From contig JAMQCK010000752.1 in the NCBI GenBank assembly GCA_024196135.1, forward strand, positions 1 through 16,628: a stretch of 16,628 nt of DNA. The letters are read 5' to 3'. Below the pieces are notes generated by a model. The model was given only the letters and a program-made list of their open reading frames with translations, was not told where the DNA came from and did not search any database. A program made the translations under genes and the position numbers. This document shows, piece after piece, positions 1 to 9,660 of this stretch. The first letter of the stretch is position 1. Every line of letters starts with the position of its first letter. This DNA is from Pleurotus ostreatus/Saccharomyces cerevisiae fusant (taxonomy: Eukaryota; Opisthokonta).

Positions 1-3000
1 TACTCGAGCACTGGATATCACAAGAGTACATCGCCAGTAACAACCTCGGCGACCAGTCGAGCAGTCCATTTCGGCAAGCATCGCGCACGCCCGTGATCAC
101 ACTGCCCACCAGCTGCGCCATCCGATTTTGCTCTGCCGTCGTCGTCAGTCAACTGCGATGAGCAGCCGATGAAAGTCCTCACCTATCTCGCGCTCAAGCG
201 CCTCCTTGTCGACTTCCACGTTCTCTACAAAGTACGCCAGGCCCTCCACGGGTTCGGCACATAAAGGTCCTTGGAAGGTCGCCAACTGGAAGCCCGTTTC
301 GATGTGGTTGTCGAGCGCTTCGATCCGCTTGTCCGCCTCGCCCGATAGGTCGATGTCCTGCCCACGGCTTTGACCGCGGTCGAGGCGGCGCTTGAGGCTG
401 CAAGTCGTCAACTTTCCGAATATATTCTCAAGGAAGGGAAGCAAACGCACGATCGCTTGCTATCCGGACGCGTATCCACCAAAACACATCCACCAGCTCT
501 TTGCGGCCCGAACGCCCACACCCTTTCGGGCATGCTCGCCCACTCCCCGCCAACCTTCGCGCACACCTCTTTCAACGCGTCCCAAAACTGCTCCGGCCGC
601 ACAGTCGCCTTCCGCGCGACCTCGCCCTGAACGTCGACCTCGACATCGAGCTCGAGTTCCGCGTCCGCCTCGGCGGTGCTCTCACCGTTCTCCTGCTGCC
701 CGCCAGCAGACTCCGCCTTGAAGTCCATCTTCTTGATGACGGAGATGTTGTCCTGGACGAAGTCGAGGATGGGCTTGGGCAGGGGCGCGGCGCGGATAGT
801 GAAGGTGACAACGTCGTGCGTGGAGCTGCCGCGGATGGTACCCCGGGGCGCGTTGGGTGTTTTTGGCGGCGCCATGTCCGGGGCCTTGACGGCGGTCTCC
901 CGGAAGGGGACGATGGGTTTTGAGGCCTGGATCTCCACCTTTGCGAATCGTTCTCGAAGGTCTTTCAAACAACGCTGAGGGTCGAGTTGGCACGTATGTA
1001 CACTTATCAACTGCGTTGACGTACCTCAAGGTGCAGTTCTCCGGCGGTGAGAATGACATGCTCGCCCGTATGTTGCTGGAAGGTCTCCACACAGGGGTCG
1101 GCCTGACTAAGGAGCTTCAGGCCGTGTACCAGCTTTTGCAGGTCTGCGGGCATGGCGGGTTCTAACGCGACGCGTACGATGGGCGGCGTCTGCATTGCCT
1201 TGTTAGTAACAAGTCCAGTTTATGAAGGACATACGTACCGCCCGATTGACGCTCCCCAGATTGATGAGATACTCCCTCATCTTCGCCTCGTCGTCCAGGA
1301 TCGCACTCCCGCCCGCCGCGGCGCACAGCGTCCCGCTCCTCAACACCTTCCCCTCCAACCCGCGGATCGCAAATATGTTCCCAGCTCGCACAACGTCGAC
1401 CGCCTGCAACTCGCGCCCCATCATCACGTACAGACCCTCCACCGTTGTGGTAGACAGGTACCGTGCGTTCGCTGGATGCCGTGGTCCGAGCGCAGCATTG
1501 TACTTGGGAAGTACACAGTGCACGGTGGCGCCGACCTTGAGGGACCCGGAGTACAGGCGGGCAAAACCAAGAATGGCTTCGGCGGCGATTTTGGTGTCTT
1601 TCTCTGCATCATCTGGCGTCTCAGAAGATGTAGCGGGAATGTCGACACCTTCCGGGGCGGGCGAGGTACCGTTTTCTTGCTCTTTCTCCTGTTGCTGCTG
1701 CTGTTGCTCGGCTTGCTGTTGCCTGGCCTCACGAGCCTCTCGCGCCTTGGCGCGCATCTCGTCCGCCGTCATCGGTCGCTTCTTGTTCTCCGGCAAGTCG
1801 CTTTCCGCCACTGCGAACATCTTGCTCACGTACGCCACCACGAATGCGTCAGCATCGTCGCGCGCAGCGTACAGGTCCTCTTCGAGCTTGTTCTTCGGCG
1901 CGATGGTGGCCTCGCGTAGGTCTGGGTAGAGCATCTTCGGTATACGGGTAGCCTGCGCATTGTGCGGAGCGGGCACTACGTCGATGGCGGCCTGGATGAT
2001 GCAGGACGACAAGGGAAGCCATTGCGTAAAGATGAGCGAGAGCAGATGGCGGGTGTCCTTGCTACGCAGGTCGCGAGGAAGAATTTTCAGGTTGAGGGCG
2101 GAGACGATCTTGCTGGTCTTTTCGGGGTCACTGCACGAGTGGGCTGGTCAGTACGGGGCAAACGCACATAGTCAAAGACGCACGTACGGATTCAAAACAA
2201 CAGCATCGTAGACAGCCCAGATGTTCTCTAGCACAAACTTGACGAAGATAGGTTTGAGCGGGCGACCGGCAAGATGTTTCGAACCGATAGCTTTCTTCGT
2301 CTTGGGGTCGAAGTAGTAGTCACCCCAAAGTGCTCGACGCAGGCCGGCTTCGCTGAACCCGAGTTTGGCGGCATATAGCGAGGCAAACTTGCTCACTCGG
2401 AACCCCCAGCCGTCAATGGCAGAGGCGAATACAACATTTCCCTTCTCAGGCGCGAAGTAGATGTCCTCGTCTTCGAGTTCGCGGTAGTCCTGCTCGTCAC
2501 CTTCTACAGCCGCGTCTGTCTCTCCGGCGAGCGCGTCCTTCTTCTCCTGCAGGCGCCGCTTGCGCTCTTCGTGCCACCGCAGGTCGTCTTCCATCCGGTC
2601 GGCGGCGAAGAAGGAGCCCATGACGGCGTTCACATCCTCGACTAGGCGAGTGAGATGGTGATGCGCTTCGGTGGGAGAGAGCTTGAGCTCCGTAATGAGG
2701 CGATCGAACTTGTTGATGACTAGAATAGGCTTGAGGCGGTCTTGCCATGCTTGTCGGAGGACAGCGGTGGTCTATATCACGCGCGTTAATGATGCATTCG
2801 GAGGGGAAAGTGATCGGGAGACGAACCTGTGTGCATACGCCTTCTACGACGTCGACCAGGACAAGTGCACCATCGCACAGGCGAGAGGCGATGGAGACTT
2901 CGGACGAGAAGTCTACGTGTCCAGGCGTGTCGATCATGTTCACGATGTACGTCCTGTTGGGTTGGCCTGTGGCGCGTCAGCAGACGCGTACTTCCCTCGC

Positions 3001-3241
3001 CGATCGCCTGCTCACCTTCGCCCCCCTTCACATGGAACTTCAGAGATACCGCGCTGCTCTCCATTGTGATGCCTCGTTCTTGCTCATCCTCGCGGCTGTC
3101 CAGGTAGCGCATCTTGCCCGCCATACGCGACGAGATGATGTTGTTCGCAGCCAGTAGCGCGTCCATAAGCGTCGTCTTCCCATGGTCGACGTGCCCAAGA
3201 GTCGTCAAGATGCGCACATTATTCGGATCTGGGGCCTCCAT
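1..3241 (-). CDS. EFL1: EFL1/RIA1 ribosome-assembly GTPase (partial at C-terminus)
   Basis: Elongation factor 2-like GTPase which, with SDO1/SBDS, releases anti-association factor eIF6/TIF6 from pre-60S subunits in the cytoplasm. Exons read on the minus strand: 3241-3016, 2966-2827, 2771-2188, 2130-1239, 1189-1025, 974-451, 397-183 and 132 to the window edge; the seven introns are 49-57 nt and phases close throughout. G1 GHVDHGKT is at residues 16-23, RGIT at 56-59, G3 DTPGH at 88-92 and G4 NKFD at 142-145. An EFL1-type charged insert follows G4; domain II is near 495-600, and EF2-like ELHLE and GFQLAT segments lie in the C-terminal half. A Gln-rich insert sits near residues 442-471. The start is the first ATG in frame. 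About 959 residues are visible; the family usually has about 1000-1120, so roughly the last 100 lie outside. EF2 itself is unlikely because of the inserts and the N-terminal sequence. Confidence 0.95.
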
Positions 3242-3430
3242 TGTGCTGAGCCTGGTGAAGGGAGGAAGCAAGGAGAATAAAAGACAGAGCCGCGCAGAGT
3301 CATGATGACGGATCCAGATGAAGGATCAATTGCCTCCCATCAATTGAGCGGCGCGGACCAAGTTGCATCTTGCCGTCATCTCTGCAGTGCTGCTCTCATC
3401 CGGACTGACTTGACCTGACTGGCGACGACT
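3242..3430. promoter_or_regulatory. Bidirectional promoter between EFL1 and the Maf gene
   Basis: Only 189 bp separate the divergent start codons, so both core promoters must fit here or overlap the 5' ends. No clear TATA box is visible. An 8-bp direct repeat, ATCAATTG, occurs at 3325-3332 and 3339-3346; each copy holds the palindrome CAATTG. That spacing could suit a paired transcription-factor site, but the factor is not identifiable. The assignment as a promoter is inferred from gene orientation. Confidence 0.6.
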
Positions 3431-4486
3431 ATGGCTCCTCAAGACTCTGTGTTGGAACATGCTCTGATGATGCCCTCCATCAAGAAATTGAAGGGCAAGC
3501 GCGTTGTCCTCGCCTCTGCCAGTCCTCGGCGAAAGGAAATCCTCTCGCGTTTCGTACCTGCTCTTTCCTTTGTCTTTCTACTAGGTCTAATACAACGCGA
3601 AGGGTATCTCCCCGGAGGTCGTGCCGTCCACTTTCGAGGAGAACCTACCTGTGTCTTCATTCGAGGATATTCACGAATATCCGGTAGCAACTGCTCAGCA
3701 CAAGGGCGTCGAGGTTTATGAGCGCCTGGTTGTGAGTATGGCACACCCACTACTTGTGACTGCTGCGCTATACTGAAATATATCAGGCAGAGGACCCGGA
3801 CAACCCACCAGACCTCGTCATCGCTGCCGATACAGTCGTTCTAACGCATGCCGCGCCTGTTGTCGGCCAAGTACACGAATCGCTACTTCCACCCATGACT
3901 CAAGAGATCCTGGAGAAGCCCGTTGATAAGGAAGACAACTTACGCATGTTGCTCGACCTGAATGGGGGTATCTGCGAAGTCGTCACGGGCGTCGTCCTCA
4001 GTAAGTCTTCGCCCCCATGTCAGACGAGGACATGAATAGGAACTGTATCTCAGTCTACCCAATTTTGACCGCACCTGGATATGGGATGAAGTACGTTGCT
4101 ACTCCTCGCAGTTTGAGCGACGGTGGACTGACAATTTGACAGGTCCATCGACGAGCGGACACTCGTCCATTTCGCAGATAACCCGCCCGCCCTCGTCAAG
4201 GCCTATGTCGAAAGCGGCGACGGGTTAGGCAAGGCTGGTGGTTTTGGTGTACAGGTACGCTCTGCTAAGCCCCGAGGGCCTCTCTTCGGCCCCAAAGGGT
4301 CATCGAGCCATGAAACTTCGAACTGACAATACTTTCCCACAGGGTAACGGCGGTCTCCTCATCAGCAAGGTTGAAGGTGACTATAACAACGTCGTTGGCT
4401 TCCCTGCATCGTCGTTCTTCCGCTATCTGGAGATTTTGGTCGAGGAGAACGAGGAAGAGGGCGGCGACTTTTTATCGATAGATTAG
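3431..4486 (+). CDS. Maf/HAM1-type nucleoside triphosphate pyrophosphatase
   Basis: Maf-family enzymes hydrolyse non-canonical or modified nucleoside triphosphates to monophosphates plus pyrophosphate, cleaning the nucleotide pool; eukaryotic relatives include the Maf domain of ASMTL. Exons: 3431-3553, 3603-3731, 3787-4000, 4054-4090, 4143-4254 and 4343-4486, giving 252 residues, which is typical. The signature SASPRR lies at residues 29-34, followed by PSTFEEN in exon 2. AADTVV at residues 97-102 holds the expected catalytic Asp99, and the C-terminal part has the family's GKAGGFGVQGNGG segment. Intron 1 is odd: the only acceptor keeping frame and family sequence is AAG at 3600-3602, with CTAAT just upstream as a possible branch site. 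Intron 5, at 88 nt, is longer than the others. The start is the first ATG, 189 bp from the divergent EFL1 start. Which nucleotide it prefers cannot be read from the sequence. Confidence 0.93.
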
Positions 4487-4715
4487 AAGGACGATGGGAA
4501 GATGCGATGGGTTACTACTGATTCAATGGATGATTACTGGACTGCTAAACACATCGCTTGCTTCATGGTGCCCATTGGATCCAGTAGCCCATCTTCTCGT
4601 CGTGAGGACTCGCCAAACGGGGACCCACAACCCATGTCGAGATGTTGAAGTTGTCCTTTGATTGCCGCCGCCGTCTCACGGACGCGTCGAGCAGCCGGCC
4701 CGCCGCATTCGTCCG

Positions 4716-6131
4716 ATGCTCAGATCGCTCACCCCAGTGGTGAAGCGCCCACCGATATGGCGTCCTCCACGAACGTCTCACCGCTTGCTCTCGAATACGA
4801 GGGCCCTCAGCAATGCTCAGAGGCCGCCCAAACCCGAGGATAATGGGTTGCGACCGGAAGGCACGAATGAGGCGCGACAAGCTGGGGAGGCACGACCGGC
4901 CAAGGAGGATGATTGCTCGACACCGATCATCCTGGACGCACCTTCAGGCTCGCAAGCTCCCCTAGAGTTTTCCACGGAGGTCGACGAGACACCCGCTAAG
5001 CCCGCGGACGCAGACGCGCGGGTACCTCTTGAAGACGTCTCGCGCGAGGCTCGGTCCCCTTCCTCAGACTTCACATCGTCCACACACACGGAGTCAGCGT
5101 CCTCGCACCCGGAATCGGCGTCGAACTCTCCCTCCGACCCACCTACACCGTCGAAGGCGGAGGAGATCCTGGCCCAGCTGCAGACCCGCTTGCGCGAGTT
5201 TGCCGAGCAGACAGCGATAGCTGTGCGGAATCGAGCAGACGACTTCACGGCGCGATCCAAGTCCACATTCTCCCAACTCGGCGCTGAGCTCAACCGCGTC
5301 ACTGGGTACGAGGAGATAGACGCCCTCAAGAAGGATGTCGTCGCGCGAGGTGCGTTTTCTGCATCTCATTGTTTAACCCAATCTCACGGCATTCATACTC
5401 CCTCAGAAACCCACATCAACGAAGCCCGCAAAGCCGCCCGGGACGCCAAGCTCGCCTACGAGCGCGCCGTCCTCCAACGCTCCAACTCCCAACGCGAAGT
5501 GAACGACCTCCTCCAGCGCAAATCCACCTGGACCGACACCGACGTCTCCCGCTTCACCACGCTCGTCCGCGAGGACCACCTCTTCGAGCAGGCCGAGCTG
5601 CGCGCCAAAGCCCAGGCCGACGCCGCCGAAGAGGCCGTCGAGCGCGAGTTCACCGCGCTCATGCAGGCCATCCTTGCCAGGTATCACGAGGAGCAGGTCT
5701 GGTCGGACAAGATCCGCAGCGCGAGCACGTATGGCCAGCTCGCCGCGCTGGCACTCAACTTGCTCGTGTTCATCCTCGCGACGGTCGCGGTCGAGCCTTG
5801 GAAGCGCCGGCGGCTCGCGGCGACGTTCGAGCGGAAGGTCGAGGAGTTGAGTAAGGAGATGGAAAGGACGGTGGCGACGGGCATCGCGGGCGTGAGTGAG
5901 AAGATGGAGGCGCAGAATGTGGCGGCAAGAGAGACGATTGCGGTGCTGCTGAAGCAGATCGAGCTCGAGCGCGAGGCGAGGGAGAGGGAAAGGTCGAGGA
6001 GTATGGCACAGGCGGCGTCGGAGTTGCTAGTGGGGAAGGACGAGAAGGCGTACGAGTTGACGACCGTGGCGGCGACAACTGCCGTTGTAGCTGGCTTGCT
6101 GGGGTGGCTCTTGCGCAGTTCTTTGACTTAA
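4716..6131 (+). CDS. MDM33: SHE9/MDM33 family mitochondrial inner-membrane protein
   Basis: Mdm33/She9 proteins sit in the mitochondrial inner membrane facing the matrix and affect inner-membrane shape and fission. Exons 4716-5349 and 5407-6131 give 452 residues. The start is the first ATG of the frame, which is open further upstream but lacks an ATG. The first 40 or so residues are rich in Arg, Ser and Leu with no acidic residue, as in a matrix-targeting presequence. Residues about 45-150 are Ser/Pro/Glu-rich and probably disordered. The She9 core, long charged helices likely to form coiled coils, runs from about 150 to 315. A membrane segment lies at about 322-340, a second charged helical stretch follows, and a second hydrophobic segment at about 430-447 ends the protein, matching the family's two-span layout. 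The single intron (57 nt) is supported by the in-frame join RE|THINEAR. Convergent with ureG. Confidence 0.9.
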   Translation: MLRSLTPVVKRPPIWRPPRTSHRLLSNTRALSNAQRPPKPEDNGLRPEGTNEARQAGEARPAKEDDCSTPIILDAPSGSQAPLEFSTEVDETPAKPADADARVPLEDVSREARSPSSDFTSSTHTESASSHPESASNSPSDPPTPSKAEEILAQLQTRLREFAEQTAIAVRNRADDFTARSKSTFSQLGAELNRVTGYEEIDALKKDVVARGAFSASHCLTQSHGIHTPSETHINEARKAARDAKLAYERAVLQRSNSQREVNDLLQRKSTWTDTDVSRFTTLVREDHLFEQAELRAKAQADAAEEAVEREFTALMQAILARYHEEQVWSDKIRSASTYGQLAALALNLLVFILATVAVEPWKRRRLAATFERKVEELSKEMERTVATGIAGVSEKMEAQNVAARETIAVLLKQIELEREARERERSRSMAQAASELLVGKDEKAYELTTVAATTAVVAGLLGWLLRSSLT

Positions 6132-6296
6132 TTGACCTACATTTTGCTTTGCAATGCTCATCGACGCTCCCTCGCACCCATTCCCTACGTCGTCTGATCG
6201 TGCAAAAATGCCAAGATACATATGCATAAGCTAAGTCGTACATTGGTGGTTGTTTCGTGCTTCTTAGGTGCTCTTTTTTTCATCTCCTTTGTGCGC
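6132..6296. other. Convergent intergenic region between MDM33 and ureG
   Basis: These 165 bp separate two stop codons on opposite strands and must hold both 3' untranslated ends or let them overlap. A short T-run is present near 6273-6280. No canonical polyadenylation hexamer is obvious. Nothing else is recognised. Confidence 0.5.
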
Positions 6297-7458
6297 TTAT
6301 GCATCCCCGACAGCGCCAGGCTTCCCCGGGTTGCCTGCCGTCCTCCATGCCGCCAGGATGAGGCTCACCACATCGTCGACACCCTTATCCTCCCTCACGC
6401 TCGTGAACACTGTTGGCCCGTCGCCGCGCATGAGCTTCGAGTCGCGGTCCATTACCTCCAAAGAGGCGCCAACGTGCGGTGCGAGATCGATCTGTGAGGA
6501 GGACGATGAGTATGAGGATGATATGGATTGAGAACCCTCCCAAACAGCCACTCACCTTGTTGATAACAAGCAAGTCCGACTGCGAGATACCAGGACCACC
6601 TTTGCGAGGGATCTTGTCGCCGCCCTACGTTCCGTGTCAGCTGCTTCCCCTCCTTCCCCTCGTCCCCTTGCTCTCAAACCACTCACCGACACATCAATCA
6701 CATAGATGATGTAGTCCGCCAGCTCCCTCGAGTAGTTCGCCGCCAGGTTGTCCCCACCGCTCTCCACCAGGAGCAGCTGGCAGCCGAACTTGGCTTGGAG
6801 GGTCTCTAGTGCGCCCATATTCGCAGAGATGTCCTCGCGAATAGCGGCGTGCGGGCAGCCGCCGGTCTCGATGGCGAGGATGCGCTCGGCGGGAAGGGCT
6901 TTGTTTTTAATGAGGAATTCTTGGTCTTCGCGCGTGAAGATGTCATTGGTGACGGCGGCTAGGGAGGATGTAGTCAGGTTGGTCAAGTTGGAGGATGAAA
7001 GCAGGGGAACGCGGTGGGGGAACGAGGGGATAGTAGACGCACCGATGTTGTACTCTTTGCGGAGGCGCTTGCACAGTGCGAGGGCGAGGGCAGTCTTCCC
7101 AGAGCCGACGGGGCTAGAGGGTCTGCATCAGCGATCGTGAGCAGGCCCCAGTGGATGACCACGCACCCTCCAATACCGACGGTGAAGCCGCGCTCCTCGA
7201 AGTTGCGCAGGCTGTAGTCGGGCATATCGCGCTCGGAGTACTTTCCTATAGGTGCCATGGTGGGACGCAATGAGCCCTTGTCCTTGTGCGCCGCGCTACA
7301 GCCCGCTAGCCCTCCTTACCTGCGCTCTCAAGGTGCTCGTGCGTATGCCCGTGCTCGCCTCCGTGATCATGGGTGTGTGCGCCCGCGCTGTGGTCGTGCG
7401 TGTGCGCGGGCGGCGGGGAGCCCGCGGAGGAGAGGCTGTTGATGAATTGGACGTTCAT
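6297..7458 (-). CDS. ureG: Urease accessory GTPase UreG with His-rich N-terminus
   Basis: UreG is the SIMIBI-class GTPase that delivers nickel to apo-urease together with UreD/UreF. Exons on the minus strand: 7458-7320, 7245-7167, 7113-7043, 6958-6687, 6624-6556 and 6491-6297, giving 274 residues. The first 47 residues hold ten histidines in HTHDH-like clusters (residues 19-42), a likely Ni/Zn-binding tail as in plant and some fungal UreG. P-loop GPVGSGKT is at residues 73-80. [25 protein letters not shown], the [12 protein letters not shown] stretch and the NK of the guanine-specificity motif follow, all diagnostic. The start at 7458 is chosen because exon 1 splices in phase and encodes the His tail. 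An in-frame ATG in good context (CCACCATGG) lies inside intron 1 at 7256-7258 and would give a His-free form. No other urease gene is in the window. Confidence 0.96.
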
Positions 7459-7941
7459 CGCGGGAGGTGGAGGCGAGATGAAGGCCGGGGAGATGGGGGA
7501 AGTGCAGCGAGATCGCAGATAGTGGGCGCCTATCTTATCGCCGCGGCCAGCTCAGCAGCAGGTCACGAGTTCGCGACTGAGCTTTGCTCAAGTTGGACTT
7601 CGGAGCTGAAGTCCTTCGACTCTGCGTCTATATCGACGCTGAAGCGGACGATACGGGCCTCGAGATTGACACCGCCGGGTGTTACAGTTCTCGAGCAGAC
7701 CAGTATTTGCATTTGACTGCTTACAAGTACATTATGTCGAGTGGCAGCGAGAAGTCCTGAGCGGGCATTCCACCTCCAAGGCGGTCGACCGATGGGCCGT
7801 CGCCCTCACCCTCTCCCAACATAAGGTGCTCCTGAGGCCCTAGAGGAAAGTCAGCCGTCTTATCCGGCCCATCGAGCAAGATCTCCAGCTATTGCAGGCT
7901 TGCCAAGGGAAGGCTCTGACTCAGTTAGAACGAAAGCCAAC
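7459..7941. other. Region between ureG start and SDR stop
   Basis: This 483-bp stretch lies upstream of ureG and downstream of the SDR, both on the minus strand. The part near ureG should hold its promoter and 5' untranslated region, including the GATA pair described separately. The part near the SDR holds a 55-codon open frame (7888-7721, minus) directly after a possible acceptor; it may be a relic or alternative last exon of the SDR. Confidence 0.5.
7531..7539 (-). promoter_or_regulatory. Paired GATA motifs upstream of ureG
   Basis: The minus strand reads GATAAGATA here, two GATA cores five bases apart, about 73-81 bp upstream of the ureG start. The first fits HGATAR, the site bound by AreA/NIT2-type nitrogen regulators in fungi. 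Urea use is a known target of nitrogen catabolite control, so the position makes sense. The motif is short and common by chance, so this is an inference. Confidence 0.35.
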
Positions 7942-9007
7942 TCACATGATATTCATCTCCAGCACTGTCACCTCATTCGGCAGCTCCGCAATATGCACCA
8001 CCGCGTCCGCGACGTGCTTCACGTTGAACGTCGGCTCGACCAGCAGGCGGTGCTCGAAGGTGCCGTCGGGGTGCAGCGTTCCGTCCGGTTGCTTCGCGCC
8101 GGCTTGGTGAGCGGACATGAGCTCGGTTTGGGTGTTTCCTGTATGTGCGTGAGTATTTTACTAGCGAGATGCGGTCGTGTAAATGAGAGAAAGAAAGCCG
8201 CGCATACCTATGTCAATTTGCGTGCAAGTGATGTTGTACGGACGTCCGTCGAGAGCCGTCACCTTCGTGAGCCCCGAGATGGCATGCTTCGAGCAGGTGT
8301 AAGGCGCCGACTGGGGCCGTGGGACGTGCGCGGAGAGGGAGCCGTTATTGATTATCCGACCTAGACAATAAATCCATTAGCTGTGCAGTCAGCAGTGCAT
8401 CGCAGGTGAACCGACCTCCTTGGGGTGTTTGCGCCTTGAACGTTCTCACCGCCTCTCGGGTGAAGAGGAATGGGCCAACAAGGTTCACGTTGAGGACGCT
8501 CTGAAATGCCTCCAGCGAGAGGTCCTCTATGGGCACTTGTGGTACGTTCATCCCGGCGTTCTGCAGTGAAGTTAGCCTGCATCCTACGCTATACCATGAA
8601 TGATCGGATATACACATTGAAGACCATATCGACTCTGCCTATAACCAAACATTAGCCTTCCCAAAGTGACAAAATCAAGGTCACCCACCAAATATCTTCA
8701 CTGCATCCTCAAACACATACTTCACGAATGCCTCGTCCGTCACATCGCCGACGCATATCCTCAGCTTTGCGGAGAAAGGATAGCGGTCGCCGCCGCATCG
8801 ACCCGCAGTAATCTCAAGCTCCTCACGGCGCCTGGCGACGATGGATACATTCCAACCTTTCTGTACTAGTGCGATAGCTGTGGCGCGTCCTGTAATTAGG
8901 TATGAGTAGAAGGCCCTAGTAATAGTATGCTTGCTGGCATTGACAACGTTCATGATCCACTTACCGATCCCGGACGATGCGCCTGTGACGATCGCAGTCT
9001 TAGCCAT
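7942..9007 (-). CDS. Classical short-chain dehydrogenase/reductase (SDR)
   Basis: An NAD(P)(H)-dependent oxidoreductase of the classical SDR family; substrate unknown. Exons on the minus strand: 9007-8965, 8889-8689, 8638-8616, 8560-8416, 8360-8208 and 8138-7942, giving 253 residues with every phase closing. Visible motifs are the Rossmann glycine motif TGASSGIG (8-15), NNAG (89-92), an Asn in LNVNLVG (113-119), and the catalytic Ser145, Tyr158 and Lys162 in normal spacing. Arginines after the second beta strand (ARRREE) favour NADP(H). The last codons read LEMNIM then TGA. The stop overlaps a strong donor (GTGAGT) with a CTAAC branch-like site downstream; splicing to 7888 would replace the last residue with a short tail ending at 7840. 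Many fungal relatives end in a short MAT-type tail, so the true 3' end is uncertain. The start is supported by the usual SDR N-terminus. Confidence 0.88.
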
Positions 9008-9660
9008 CGATTACCGTCTAGAGCGTCGTAGGTAGTGAGCGTCGCCGATAGAAGAGCGTCATCCTCCCCGTCCCCGTGAGTCCGAAGAATAGGGAAGTTT
9101 CCCCGCGAGCCAGTGCGTTGAGCTGGATGGGGATAGCCCACGCCTTGAGCACCATTTTGGGACAGGGGCGGTCTAGGCCTCTATTGTGAGCCTGCAAGTC
9201 GAGCGTGAGTGCCCTCCCCCTCCCCTTCTCCCCGAGCCTGGCCTCGGTAAAGCGCGCCATCGGTTAGCGGACGCGCCCGAAGATTGGCTGCAGACGCGTC
9301 CCGGCAGTCGGAAGGGTGGAATGTGTCACCCGCTTTGACCGAACTCTCAGCGCGTCTGGCGCGTGTGCGTAGGGTCTAACGAGGTCTGATGTCACCCCCG
9401 CCCCCATGCCGCGGAGCAGGACCAGCCGCTGACGAGACGGTGCCTGTCCGAGACCTGGGAGGCGGCACCAATCGCAGACATTGGTGCGGGCTATAAAGGT
9501 GGGCGGAGAGGTGTGAGTACCCCCGCACTAGTCAAGTCGCATACACCTTTCGCGCCACCCCAACCCGCACTTGGAACTTGAAGCCACGCCTTTCAAGCCA
9601 AGCACCTGCACATCAGCCATTCGCACAACAACTATTGTCCGGAACTCGCCCACACTCGAA
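9008..9660. other. Divergent promoter region, SDR and small gene
   Basis: These 653 bp separate two divergent start codons. A TATA box at 9492-9498 serves the plus-strand gene. The stretch 9018-9260 is open on the minus strand but has no splice or family support and is probably SDR 5' leader or spacer. Nothing else is recognised. Confidence 0.5.
9492..9498 (+). promoter_or_regulatory. TATA box of the small 96-residue protein gene
   Basis: TATAAAG stands in a GC-rich setting about 169 bp upstream of the ATG at 9661. Transcription would be expected to start around 9520-9530, leaving a leader of about 130-140 nt that is pyrimidine- and CA-rich and contains no ATG. A clear TATA box is often a sign of a strongly or conditionally expressed fungal gene. 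Confidence 0.55.

Noticed and set aside
1152..1929. Two long plus-strand frames antisense to EFL1 exons 4 and 5
   Set aside because: They are shadows of GC-rich EFL1 coding sequence; their Leu and Cys runs are the antisense of the Gln tract.
5369..5854. Plus-strand frame of 161 codons inside MDM33 exon 2
   Set aside because: Arg/Pro-rich out-of-frame shadow of the MDM33 exon, with no start context or homology.
9018..9260. Minus-strand frame of 80 codons just upstream of the SDR
   Set aside because: No splice path joins it to the SDR, whose normal N-terminus is already complete at 9007, and no domain is visible.
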